Shown piece by piece: positions 33,148 through 44,669 of a stretch of 64,000 bases of DNA. How positions within the stretch are numbered: the first letter of the stretch is position 1; every line of letters starts with the position of its first letter. The stretch is from Telmatactis stephensoni (taxonomy: Eukaryota > Cnidaria > Anthozoa > Actiniaria > Isophelliidae): contig JALIZF010001583.1 of assembly GCA_029948255.1 (NCBI GenBank), positions 248,001 through 312,000 on the forward strand. The letters run 5' to 3'. The notes under the pieces were generated by a model, which saw nothing but the letters and a program-made list of their open reading frames with translations, made no database searches and was not told the DNA's origin. Position numbers and translations under genes: made by a program.

Positions 33148-36100
33148 TCAGTGGAAAGACGATCTTGGGCGAAGAGGTCGATTTAGCGAGCCTGTTCTCA
33201 CGAGGACCGGGATTTGTAGAGTGTTGGAGTTCTGATTGATATGAAGAACGTTGCTGCTCCCACTCTTGGGTTTAAGCTGTCTGTCAAGCGATCCAGTAGT
33301 ATTGTTCCAAGACATCTGTCAATAGTTGAAAATATGCTATTATTACCCGTTCTGAACTCTAAGCAGCGGTGGATCCAAGGGGGGCCTCTCGGTGCCCCCC
33401 TTTTCAGTTGGGCTCTACTTATTTGTTTTCTTTCTTTCTCTATCTCACTCTCTCTCTTCTGTCTGAACGCGTAGGACAATATACTTTCCCAAAGCTTTAC
33501 TTTCTAAATATTTGTTGTTGTTGGTTTTCTCGTAATTGTTAATCGAATTGACGCGCCTTAGCTCAAAAAGATAATCATCATATACATTGTTTTAGAACCT
33601 CAGAATTTAATGGCTTGCTAAAACCCTGCGAAGTTACTTTAAAAGGGGGTTTGAATTTTGTAAAATGGTACCTTCACCCTTTTAGAAGGTCTAGATCCGC
33701 CGCTGCTAAGATATTTCTATCAGGCGAACATCCCTTTTGTACTTAATAGATTTATAAACGAGTACACGCAAAGTTGTAAAAAACCTTGAATCGCGTGTTC
33801 GGACTCTATGAGGAAAGATCATGAAACAGGGGCCTTTCTTTAGGATCTGACTTTAGCCAAAAAACTTTTAGAATTATTGAAAGGTAAAATTGAATCAAGT
33901 TTTATTTATTTAAATGTCAAGAAGACGAAACAGGAGCCTCTGCGTTTTCTCTGACTTTTATGGTTATTGAGAGATTGAATTGAATTAAGACCAGTTTATA
34001 TTTAATGTCCAGAATGCTAAGGTGAGTTTATTTGTTTTATTAGTATAATGTGCAAAAGTGCGGTTTAACTCCGTGCAAGTTTAAGTACCTGAGTTATAGC
34101 TGATGTGACTCGTCTTGCCTAGAGGAATGTTTAGATTTCTGGAAGAGAGAGAGAGAGAGAGGAGGAAGGAAAAGAATAGGAGTGTGAATTATTGTATGAA
34201 AATTATAAGATCGGTTTACGTGTTGAACATTGTTAGTGTTGATTGTGAATGTGATGAGCACAGTAACGTGTACATAAAAAGACGAAGACAGACTAAGGGA
34301 AAGAAAGAAGGAAGAGGGATAGAGTAAGCAAGCACGCACGCATGCACGTAAGCAAACAAGCAATCGATGGAAGCAAGTAATTGGACTAGCAAGCAAGCAA
34401 GCAAGCAAGGGATTGGAGCAAGGAAGGAAGCAAGGGAGTGAGGATGGGACAAATAACAGCTTTAGTCTGAAGAGGTGTTTCAAAATAACGCCCACCTTAT
34501 CTGATTAAATTCAGGTGTTATTTTTGAATCATGTTACAACGTTTTATAAGCATTTTATAGTTAAAATTATCAAACTCTACTAGTTTGCGGTTGGCTAGGG
34601 ATTAAGAAACGTAACATTCGTTTGCTTTACTTGTTTATCTAGCAGACGGAAAACAAAAACACAGTATAGACAGGGTTCGAAACTAGCCATTATGGAAACG
34701 CAGCATCGGGAAACGCAGCATCGCGTTGAATCAGAGGACTGTTTAAGGGGACACACTTCTTTTAAATTCACTTCAAGATATGATACAGTGCAACAAATAT
34801 AAGAGAAATCAGCAAAATAGAGAAAAATATTATTAACATTTGGTGTTGACAGGTACTGCAGCTTAAAATGAAATGGCGTCTTCAAAACAGTCCCATAATT
34901 CAACTCGAACTTTAACTTCAGAATGGCGAGTGGGCTTGTCCCTTCTGATTGCGCCACAGGAAACCCAAAACATATTTACTTTGTAAACTCACCCTGAAAC
35001 TGTGTCTCTTAACGTCTTCAGAGGAAGCGTGCCTTGTACCGGTGTTGAAACTAAACGAACGACGACGACGTTGCTTTTTCTCTTTGCTCTGATCGACGAT
35101 TTGGAAATTTAATGAAGCTCTACGACGCAAGGAATTCCAGTGGTTAGATTTGAGGGACGGATGAAAGGGAAATCATTCGTCCAGGGTCAAAGTAAACATA
35201 AAAATACGGACAAGTTTTAGAAAATTATAACTACGTCGTTCTTTGATTGTGTTTTTGTGAAGAAAAACATGCAAAAGTTCCTATAAGACAATTAAGTCCT
35301 TTCGTTATAGTGTGGGGATTCTTACTAACAGTACTCCAGAATATACACGGAAAACACCACCCATATTGTTGTAGAGCAGTTACCTTTCTCGCTGAAAGGA
35401 AGAACGTGGCATTTCGATTTGTTTTAATGTTTTGCAATATGCCTATTGCGAAATCAGCGGCTTCCAAAGCAGATCTCCTATAGGCCGTATACACGGTATA
35501 ACGTTTTCCATAACACTGCGCGCAACACAGTAGCACCGTATGACCACCTCTGAAATGTTACGCGCAATGTTGCAAAAAATGTTGCAGAAGTAGAACTCAA
35601 TCCCAAACCTGCAACTATTGTGAGTTACGTTGTGGGTAACTTTTGCAGGGGTGGCAACATGGTGCAATTCTGTGCTGCGCGCAATGTTGCAGAAAACGTA
35701 CGTTGCATCGTGTGCACTGGCCTTTAGCACTTTACGGCCTTAAGTACGCCTAACTGGGGGAAGGGGCGAAGGATTTCCATTGGGAGTGGTGGTGGCAGGG
35801 GGAAAGGAAGGGGGTGTCGTTATATAAAGCTCCGTGGAGGCACCCTACAAAAAATGAAAAAACACATACACACAACTATACCTGGCAGTAAGTACAAGTG
35901 TTGTAAGTTCGCTTGTCAAGTGACGTCGAATGATGTTCTTGGACGCGTGAATACCGAGGGCCTGGGCCATCTCTTCTGATCCAAAAGTTGGTTCCAGGAC
36001 CATAAGCGCACCATGTACGCCAGTATCACGCAGGGTTTCAGCGTATTCCTGTAGTAAACAGAACATTGCAAACATGAAATACCACTTATTAGATAGTTTC

Positions 36101-39100
36101 TTGTGTATTACGGGCTGATATTTTACGAGTCGCGTATGTATTTTGCCGAGCCTTTAGGCGAGGAGGCCAAGGAGGCCGCGGCTTCCTTTATTTTTGAGAA
36201 GTTTTTATTAAAGTTCTGACTTATCAATAAAATCATAATTTTCTTCGTTATCGTCGAACTGTTCCGGCTCCCTCTTTCTGAATATCCTGGATCCGTCCTT
36301 CACTCGATGCGTTTTTGTAATCATCACAAAATTGTCAAAATGGAACAAAGCCTGTAGTAATTGAATAAAAGTTGGGCAGAATCAGAATCTGCAAGTGCGA
36401 CTTGACGTCATCGGACATGAATACTTCCGAAGTGATAATCAATTACTTACCCCAAGGTCAATAGACCGACACCATCGTGTTATCTTATCATTCGTCCAAA
36501 CCAACGGGTCAGCGTACGTCTCTTCGCACTTGGCGCGTCGATCCAACAGTGCCTTAAATGAAAAAGTAAATTCAATTAAGACTTCACCAAGTTATGTCCA
36601 GTTAAAAAGAGCAGACATCCTTAGCTTCTGGGTTGTAGGTTAGACATTTTGAAACAATAGAAAATGTTTCTTGTTGTCAACACTCTGTTGTAGACCTGGG
36701 TTAGTCAGGACGAAAAACGCATAAAAAGGTTTATCGTTTTCAATAAAAAATTTCCGTGTTGACGGGGCTTAACACCGCACTAATGCTATGGTTAAGCCAG
36801 CCGTACATGTTGAGAAACTGTGTGAGGAAACCAGAACTGTGTGAGGAGGCAACGCCAGGCACTTTTCTCACCGTGTGCTCTTTTACCTGCTCTATTTTTG
36901 GCCTTGCGTAGCCAAAGATGCAACGTCTACGGCGAGAAATCGTCTGAGCTAAATGCCTCGCGTGACAGTTTCCTCACGCAGTTTCTCGACGTGAGCGGCG
37001 GGCTTTAAGCCTTTCCGTCCACACTAAAACGGAGTTTTTCTTTTGTACAAGGTGTGAAAAAAGATATGTATTCAAATTTATTCAGTTATTAGCGTGGACG
37101 CAGCTTAAGTTATCCCTTCTTTACTACACAAATTTACCTTCTTGTCAAATGCCATCATTCTTAAAAGCTCAACACCATGTAGAATGCTGGTCTGAAATCA
37201 GTGAAACGATAAGGTGAGATGATAGATGAGAGTGAATGAAGGAGGGAGGGGACAGAGGGAGTTACAAAGGGAGAAAGGGAGGGGAAGATGGAGGGATGAG
37301 GGGAGAGAGGGAGAGAGGGAGAGAGGGTGTTACTAAGGGAGGGATGGAGGGACAGAGAGAGTTATGAAATGAGGGAAGGAGGAACAAAGGGAGTTACTAA
37401 GGGGCAGGGAATTTTGAAGGAAGGGAGAGACAAAGGGAGGTACAGAGGAGGAAGGGGACAGGGAGGGGCAAAGGGAGGAGGGATGGAGGGGACAAGAGGG
37501 AGGAAGGAAGAGAAAGAAACCAAGTGCAGCAGTCTTCAGACATTGTTTGCATCTTGCTTGTACAAAAGGCAGGCTTAAATGTGTCTTACCTGGTGAAATT
37601 TCTTACTAATATTAAGGTGTTTTTCCATGTCTTTCTTTGTTAAGATATTCAACATACGACCATCAACCATCTGAGCCTCAAATACAGGACCATACTGGCT
37701 TAAACCAAGGTCTCTTGTCCATGCCCGCGCAACCCAGAAATGATCCATTTGTGAGATATTGGGGTACTTGCTGTAATTGAAAATAATGCACGCATATAAA
37801 TGGTCTAGAATTATGATGAAGTAAAAATTTTATAATTATTTTATGAATGTATTTCATAAATTATTTTTGCTTCAAGGGCATACAGGGACATGCTAGTATA
37901 CATACATACTATAACATACTACTTTCTGCAACACCGACCAGGGGCGTATCCAGAATATTTCAAAGGGGGGGTCACACTTTCCATTTTCCACCAAAGGGGG
38001 GTCACACTTCCAATTTCTCAATCTTTCTCCAGTCAGATTCTTTTATTTCTATCATCTTTTTGTTTTCATGGTGGGGTCATGGGCACCCTGGGACCCCCCC
38101 TGGATACGCCCCTGCAGACAACCCAAATAAGAGCAGCAGCAGCAAAGGATCACCCAGCATCTGGACTATGCAACATGTAAAATTTTTTCATAGACGATTA
38201 AAGAAATATCTACTAAGGAAACTAGATTGGTAGTGAATGGGTTTGTCAACATCCACATCAAAATGCAACCCTTTCACAATCATTTCCACCAGTACTCACT
38301 TTGCAGAAGGGTCTCTGTATTCTTCAATGGCCAGCCTTAGCTTTCTTCTGTGCATGATATTTGCAATTCCTAATCCAGACTCAAGCTCAGCATCATTCAG
38401 CTCCAGCAGAACACGCCCACTTTTGACATTGTCGTGACACATTTGTGCATACATCGGCATTTTGCATTCCACTTCTAACCAGGCAACTACCATGCTGGCC
38501 TTCCAACTGGACATTGGAGCATCTTTATGGAGATCATAGATGTGTTGTTTGCTAGTGAAGGTTGTTCCTGGACTTACTGATGAATCCAGTTCATCTGCTG
38601 AGTGATATTCTCCTGTTAAAAAACATTTATCACAACATTTAAAAATATTTGGCTTTGCCTGCAAACATGGTAATCAATTACAGTTACAAGTTTCCATTCA
38701 TCCCTTTATGGATAGAACAGGATAGAACATAATACCTCTCTCAGGGGAAATGGCATTTGTTGTAGTTTAAAAATGTTCTGTAAGTTGTTCTTGCCTATAG
38801 ACTTATTCCATAAGTTGTAGTTCTTACTCTTGTACTGGTAGGTCCAACACAGGAAGCCCAACTTAGGACTGAACACACCAACTCATAGAATAAGCCTATT
38901 GCAAATTAAGTTGTTATCCTTCTATTCAGTTTTGGATGATTCTGAATATCTATATTAATAGCTTTTTACCTTCAAATGCCTGTCTTGTCGATTTCCTTTG
39001 CTTTCCTTTTGAAAACAATTTAGATAGTGATCCAAAACTTCCTCTTTTGCTTTTTCTCTTGGGAAGTTTCTTTTGGTTCAGAGATGATGCTGGTGTTGAA

Positions 39101-42100
39101 GTGCTGTAGTCAAACACCTCAGGATCTCCTGGTGATACTGCCTCTACTTGGGTTTCTTCTGACAGTGAATCTGAACCATGAGAATCTCCAGGGGTACTGA
39201 TTGTAGGAACTGAGATCACTTCTGAAATGAATGAATGAATGAATGAGTAAATAAATAAATACAGACAAAACAAAAGAAAGAGAGAAAGAAAGAAAAAAGA
39301 AAGAAAGAAAGAGAGACATAAGGAAAAAAGAAAGAAAGAGAGAAAGAAAGAAAAAGAGAGAGAAAGAGAGAAAGAAAAGAGAGAAATAAGGAAAAAAGAA
39401 AGAAAGAGAAAGAAAGAAAAAGAGAGAGAAAGAGAGAAAGAAAAGAAAAGAAAAAAAAGGAAGAAAGAAAGAAAGAAGGAAGGAAGAAATGAAGGAAGGA
39501 AGGAAGAAAGAGAGGAAAGTAAAAATACAATGTAAATAAATAATTAACTGCCTTTCTGTTTGCCTGAATATATGAATTGATGAATGAATAAATGCATGAA
39601 TACAGACTGTGTAGATAATGGAATGAAATTTTATATGGAGAGATGGATGGATAGAACAGCCATTGACAAGTGATGAAGAATTTCCCATAACATAATGTGA
39701 GAAAACAAAGAGGGGCCACCAGATCCTGTTGTCATGTTAATAGAAAAATAAAGAATCCAATTCAAGAGGATGCAGAGATTGAAATTACATAGCAAGCTTT
39801 GGACTCTATCCATCTAGCAGTCTTCATCAGGCTAAGTCAATCAACTTGATATAGCCTTGGCAGTGGAGACTCCAAGATAGAGTCAAAAGCTTGCCAATAA
39901 TTGTAATTTCAATCTCTGCATTCTCTTGAATTGGATTCTTTATTTTTTATTAAAATAACACTGATACTTTGTCACTTAAATCAGAATGAGTTTGCCCTAG
40001 AGTCAATGTTAATGGTCATAATTTAGCTTTCTAAGTACCACACAAATAGCACTAGATGGTATCTGGATAAATCATCTCAATTGCCTTTAAAGGGGTCATC
40101 AGTATCATTAAACACAAGGTTGACAAACATATACTAAATGCCTTTTATAAATAGTGGTTTTCATAAACCCATGAAATACTTACTAATTTATTTAGTGCTA
40201 TTCTGCTTAAAGTTTTTAGTTTTCTATTGTTCAACACACGCTATTAGATAGTAAATGGTATTAATTATTTCACGGGTTTTTGAAAACCACTCTAATTATG
40301 CACTAATTAAATATATAAGAAAACATTTGGTTTGATTTGATAACTGTGGCTATGTCCACACTAATCCCAACAAATATAAATAATTATGCATTTTTTCATA
40401 ATTTTTTTCTGTCCACACTAAAACAGCTTTTTTTATCTTCAAGGACCAAAAATATGTTTTCATATAATTTATCTGGACATCAGGGGTGTATCAAGGAAAT
40501 TCAGAAAGAGGGGGCAGTACCCTGCGAGCAGAGCCTCCTTTTAACTCCTCCAGGGCGAGAGAAGGAAAGGACGACTCTGCAGAAATCGTGTATTGATTCA
40601 TTTGAGCATGCGCTGCGGTTGCTAAGCTACTGCCTCGCTCCCAAGCAAAAAATTGCTTCCGGTTAATTCGATGGTTTCCGGTTCCGGTTTAAGCACTTGA
40701 CTGCTTCGCGGCAAAACAAAGCATGAATGATGACCTCTGTTATCCTGCGAGCAGAGTAGGTAATCTATTAAATTAAGTCATCTATTTATTATTATCTATT
40801 ATTGTTATTTATCTATTTATTATTATCTATTTATGTTATTATCTATTATTATCTATTTATTACTCACGTCGATTTGAGTTAACACGCTGTGCATTATATG
40901 TTATTTATAACGTAGCACATTATAATAAAGTGAAGTGAAGTGAAGGGAGACTCTGCTCGCAGGGTAACGGGGCCAGAACAGTTTCAACAATAATGAAAAA
41001 AGTTATGATTTTATTGACAAGTCAGAACTTTCTTAAAAGTGTCTCAAAAATAAGGAGTGGCCACGCCTCCCTAAATCTGCCCCTGGACATGTAGCCTGAA
41101 ATTTAAGAGGATTTAATCTGGAGCTGAGGAGGAGGGACTATTAAATTGTCAATTTTGGGGGTAGATCCAGGATTATCCATCAAGAAGGGTGCAGCATTAT
41201 AGAAATTGGAAATCATCCAAAGGATGTTTTGGAAAAGCCAGTATCAAGAGAAAAGTCATTCTCAGGAGGGAGTGTACACCTTCTGCTCCCCTCCCTTAAA
41301 TCTTTCTCTGAATATCAAAACTTTGTAGAAATATTAGATCAATGTATCTCACAGACCTACATGTTTGATTGTTTGCTATTATCTGATATGAGGATTTAAA
41401 TTGGGGCTAGGTTTGCTAAGATATTACACAATAATCAAATAAAAAGTCAAGAAGGTTACATCAATGACAGAAGAATGGGCATAGCCTGCAGCTTGTCTAG
41501 ACACTTTTAAATAGTTTTAAAACAACTATTAATATTGGTCATGATTCAATGAGACTGAGTTTAGCTAATCTGATTGAATTCAAATTTCAATTAACACTTC
41601 TTTGTGCATGGTGCAAAACAAATTTGAAATGTTGTATGTCAAAAAAAAATAATTGCAACATCTTGGCAAAATTGCATTTTTCTCAACCTGACTGGAAAAT
41701 GCTAGACTTGCCATCACAAGACTACTACATCATGTCATCATTGTTTTGAAAGTGATTTTAATGCAAGAAAATAATAATTAAAATAGCTAGCTTGAGAAAA
41801 AAAAACCTGTTTATCTTCTAAGTTATTTTAAGCACATGATCAACGCAGTAACACTACTATCAGTTTAAAACAGATTTTCAATTAGTGCTTAATAGTATCA
41901 AATATCCTGAAAGTTTGATCAACTGAGACCAAAGAAGGTCAGATACTTGAACTTGGTATTAATTAAACACGTTCGAGATTATTGCACAACTTCTGTAAAG
42001 AATAAATTAAGAAAATACCAAGGTATAAAGAAGTGTCTGGGATTGTATTAAGACACGAATAGCAGAGTTCTTGATAGCTATTAAACTGGGTATACATAAC

Positions 42101-43895
42101 TCTAAAGTAAACGACAACGAAAACATTTAGCACCTTATGTTGATGTGACACTGGCTATATATGATCTACTCTTATCGATCGATATAAAGTTAAGAATTCT
42201 GTTAATGAAAGATACTTGTAGAAATCAACGTTAAAGCTAAACTTGAAGAATGGACTTCCGGTAGCAAAACAAACAAAATCTTAATCACCTAAACGGCGTG
42301 CTCAAATGTTTAAAACTTCAAGGCTTCGAGAATTAATCAACTTTGAAAGGTTTACGTTCGTTATCACAGGGTAACAAAACAGATACGACTTTGAGATCAC
42401 TCATTGTTTCTAAAATACGACATTCAGTCTTATTTTAGTAGAGCAATCAAGATAATATCAAAGGAAGTGATAATTTATAGAGATTTGCTGAAATCGTGTC
42501 AGACTTTAACGCTACAGTGCAATGTACAAGGTCAATATTAAATACAAGCTTCGACGCCGGGTTCAAATTATTGCTAAATTCATAGAATTTGCAATATAAA
42601 CACAAAATAAGTTCAAACAAAGGTACTGATTGCTTTGAGTATAGCTTAGAAATTATTCAAAGAGATAGGCGGTCCTGATATTGTTTCTTAGGGCTTGGCG
42701 AAGCCTCTTAATTATGAATGACAGAAGAGCCACATTACAGTAATATCAATATTCAGAATATAAAAATCAAAAATTTACCTGTAATACTAAGTGGTGATTT
42801 AGCCAGGCTGTCTGTAGATTCCCCAGATGTGTGTACATGAAGAAGTTTTTCTACATCAGCTTGAATTGCTCTAGTAAATCGACTGCTTGAGTTCGAAATG
42901 TTTAAATTGTTCGTTTCACCATGTTGTGGTTGACACGGAACGTTCATTCGTAATAAAGTTAACCGTTGTTTCACTTCTAAGAGTTCACTTTCGACAACTT
43001 TAAAGTGGGTTTCTTTAGTCCTTAATTTAGTACTTAAGTCTTCTATATTATGAAGTTTTTCTTTTCGTTCATGTTCCCAACTTTCCTTCTCGCACAGAAG
43101 TTTTTTTATTTTGATCTCACTCGATGTCATCTGTTGCTCGTAATTACGAATAAATTCCCTCAGCTCTGACTCCTTGTCTTCTAAAATACCGTAAACTTGC
43201 TTCATTTGATTTAAAAGTTCCATCTTCTCACTTTTAAGCTTCTTTCTGTCGGATTTCATACATACAATAGTCTCTTTAGCTCGGCTTATTTCGTGTTCAT
43301 AACAGTGTATACGTTCATACAACTCAGCTAAGTTCGAATTCGATTCTTTGAAGTCGTTCAATTCTTGCGTTAAAAATTCAATTTCTTTGCGAAGTCTTGC
43401 ATTTTCTTCGGTCAATTTTTGGAGATTTTCATTATCTTCAGAACTGTTGCTCATACTTCTACAGACATGCAAACGTCCTTCACTAGCCGCAACACGCGAA
43501 TCCGCTACCTTCTCCGTTGCCAACTCGGCGAGCCTCCGGTCCTGATCGCGTAACTCCGCTTTTAAATGTTCAACCTCTCGGTTAACAGAGTTCAGCGAAT
43601 TATTTATCTTCGCAGCTATAACGTATTTTTCCTCCTTGAGTTGTTTACTCTCTGATTCAGCTTGCTCCATAAGCCTTCGCATCACCGAGAGACAAGCGAA
43701 TAGATCGTCATGTTTACGGGCCAGCCTACCAGAACATTTTTCTTTCTTCTCTTGTTCAGACGCAATCGACTGAAGAAGACTACCTGTTAGCTCTTTTTTA
43801 GGTTGGTCAGGCGTTTGCATGGTTGTTTCAGCACTGTCCCGCAAGCTGTCACTTTTGATTTTTTTATACACACCCGGTTCCTCATTGTCCGCCAT
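33148..43895 (-). CDS. KAZN: Kazrin: coiled-coil and triple-SAM scaffold (complete, 9 exons)
   Basis: Kazrin is a cytoplasmic scaffold linked to cell junctions, cytoskeleton and endosomes, related to liprins. Exons (minus): 43895-42779, 39221-38970, 38612-38300, 37770-37590, 37191-37138, 36552-36451, 36048-35882, 35119-34993, 33231-33148. All are GT-AG and in frame, 798 aa (human long isoform about 775). Exon 1 encodes a Glu/Lys/Leu-rich coiled coil (residues ~45-320) with the kazrin phrase ESELREFIRNYEQ. Exon 2 has FGSLSKLFSKGKQRKS, as in human FGSISRVFARGKQRKS. Exons 3-7 encode SAM1 (~493-557, MSSWKASMVVAWLEV), SAM2 (~573-639, DGRMLNILTKKDMEKHLNIS) and SAM3 (~658-722, GVHGALMVLEPTFGSEEMAQ). 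Exon 8 is basic (KKQRRRR). Exon 9 (27 codons) is inferred from splice sites and phase alone. An in-frame upstream ATG at 43994 would add 33 residues; MADNEE is preferred for its context. Confidence 0.88.
33361..33708. repeat. GGATCC-type inverted-repeat element upstream of the last kazrin exon
   Basis: AGCAGCGGTGGATCCAAGGG on the left and CTAGATCCGCCGCTGCT on the right, with GGGGGGCCTCTCGGTGCCCCCC near the left end. The same terminal theme (…GGATCCGCCNCTG…) occurs at 37940-38113 and 55015-55195. It sits in kazrin intron 8. Confidence 0.5.
34148..34445. repeat. (GA)n and (AAGC)n simple repeats
   Basis: GAGAGAGAGAGAGAGAGG at 34146-34163 and AAGCAAGCAAGCAAGCAAGG with GCACGCACGCATGCACG around 34326-34440, in kazrin intron 8. 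Frames read through these are low-complexity and not genes. Confidence 0.8.
35482..35728. mobile_element. GTTGCA-rich MITE in kazrin intron 7
   Basis: Left TAGGCCGTATACACGGTATA + ACGTTTTCC, right AGAAAACGTACGTTGCATCG + TGTGCACTGGCCT. The interior is dense in GCAATGTTGCA words. It is related in layout to the elements at 9786, 30522, 32188 and 45303. Confidence 0.65.
36110..36370. repeat. Fragment of a repeat shared with about 40970-41090
   Basis: GTTTTTATTAAAGTTCTGACTTATCAATAAAATCATAATTTTCTTC near 36200 resembles, in inverse orientation, GTTATGATTTTATTGACAAG + TCAGAACTTTC near 41000. Both copies lie in kazrin introns. Confidence 0.45.
36792..37009. repeat. MITE related to one in the ELYS gene
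   Basis: TTAAGCCAGCCGTACATGTT + GAGAAACTGTGTGAGGAAAC on the left and GTTTCCTCACGCAGTTTCTC + GACGTGAGCGGCGGGCTTTAA on the right. The core (TTTTTGGCCTTGCGTAGCCA + AAGATGCAACG) reappears inverted in the element at 47657-47859. Confidence 0.7.
37208..37510. repeat. GGAGGGA-rich polypurine tract next to kazrin exon 5
   Basis: About 300 bases dominated by GGAGGGAR, GAGAGGGA and ACAAAGGGAGTTAC units, beginning 17 bases from the exon 5 acceptor. On the gene's strand it is an extended pyrimidine tract leading up to that acceptor. Frames through it are low-complexity only. Confidence 0.75.
37940..38113. repeat. AGGGGCGTATCCAG MITE in kazrin intron 3
   Basis: Ends AGGGGCGTATCCAG and CTGGATACGCCCCT are perfect inverted repeats, followed by internal GGGGGGGTCACAC/GGGACCCCCCC. 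The size and G-run theme match the repeats at 33361 and 55015. Confidence 0.75.
39225..39515. repeat. GAAA/GAGA polypurine tract abutting kazrin exon 2
   Basis: TGAATGAATGAATGAATGAG then about 230 bases of GAAAGAAAGAGAGAAAG with GGAAGGAAG units. On the gene's strand this is a pyrimidine tract (TTTCTTTC then TTCATTCATTCA) ending directly at the acceptor of exon 2 (39222). Confidence 0.85.
39749..39938. repeat. Inverted-repeat element, kazrin intron 1
   Basis: AAAGAATCCAATTCAAGAGG + ATGCAGAGATTGAAATTAC at the left pairs with GTAATTTCAATCTCTGCATT + CTCTTGAATTGGATTCTTT at the right. AAGCTTTGGACTCTATC/GATAGAGTCAAAAGCTT extends the arms to about 65 bases. Confidence 0.7.
40150..40300. repeat. MITE of the TAGTGGTTTTCA type
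   Basis: TAGTGGTTTTCATAAACCCA + TGAAATA (left) and TATTTCACGGGTTTTTGAAA + ACCACT (right) are inverted. The interior CTATTGTTCAACACACGCTATTAG links it to the elements at 4581 and 7389. Confidence 0.6.
40515..40968. repeat. Element with CCCTGCGAGCAGAG ends and TATTATC core
   Basis: TACCCTGCGAGCAGAGCCTC at the left, an internal TATCCTGCGAGCAGAGT near 40741, and CTCTGCTCGCAGGGTAAC at the right. Between them lie an ATCTATTTATTATT microsatellite (40765-40865) and ATAATAAAGTGAAGTGAAGT, which looks like a retroelement 3' end with a (GTGAA)n tail. It is a composite repeat in kazrin intron 1. Confidence 0.55.
41100..42770. other. Kazrin intron 1, remainder
   Basis: AT-rich intronic DNA. No additional exon, RNA gene or inverted-repeat element was recognised here; the short frames lack family resemblance. 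Confidence 0.45.
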
Positions 43896-44669
43896 TTTGC
43901 TGGTGATCCTCTGAATACATTTCCAGACAACAACCCGACGCGAGCCTCGACTTGGAGTCCAAAACCAGAAGTTCGTGAGTTCGTACGTTTTCATCACTTC
44001 CGTTTGTAAAATGATTTTACGCAGGTTTTACGTCAGAAATGAACTGGTCGTTCAGTTTAAAACGCAGGTCAGTAGTACAGCATCCGGTTGTTTTATAATT
44101 TCGTCTTTTTAAAGCGTTTTACGCAAATGATATTGAAGTGTGGTCCAAAAGTGAGTATTAATTATTTTAAATATTTACTTTCGTTTCTTTGCTAAACAAA
44201 CAGACTTATGACCCTTGACCTTCTGTAAAATGATTATAAACAGATCGATTTAACGATATTAAATGTCTTATTTTTAAATATTTAATGTCTTTTTAAAAAT
44301 AAGAATTGTTTTTGGGAAGATTTCTGCATTCATTTGTTTATTCATTCATTCATTCATTTAGTTTTTCATCCATTCATTTGCATTATTATCTAGCAAAGGC
44401 TTGTTTCTCGAGTAGCCAAATACCGCCGCACATTGGGGGTCCTGTATTTTAGTGAGCCCGCGTATCAACAACTATTTGCACATGCGCGTGTAATGGCGGG
44501 CTTGACGGATTTGTGATCATGTTGAGGTTAAAACGTGCGACTTTTTACTCCTTTAATCTACACTAGTCTTGCGAAAACAAACAAAAAGTATCCAACACAA
44601 GTCTAAAAGCTTGCTGTGAAAATATCGCAGGGTAATTTTCTCTGGTTTTAGAGAAAACACCGTTGAACA
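43896..44669. promoter_or_regulatory. Shared divergent promoter of kazrin and ELYS
   Basis: The two start codons (43895 minus, 44670 plus) are separated by 774 bases, so both 5' regions must lie here unless distal exons exist. The interval has CpG-containing patches amid AT-rich DNA and a GCACATGCGCGTG motif near 44478 resembling an NRF-1 half-site pair, close to a short upstream ATG frame (ATGGCGGGC near 44493). AAAAGTGAGT near 44150 could be a donor from a non-coding ELYS 5' exon. A TTCA/TTTG tetranucleotide patch lies at 44330-44385. Confidence 0.5.

Noticed and set aside
39119..39719. Long Ser/Phe/Leu-rich minus-strand frames
   Set aside because: They are the translation of the GAAA microsatellite beside kazrin exon 2 and have no family resemblance.
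43896..43994. Kazrin start at 43994 (33 extra residues)
   Set aside because: In frame and possible, but the extension (MKTYELTNFWFW...) is unlike kazrin and MADNEE has the better start context (AAAATGG).
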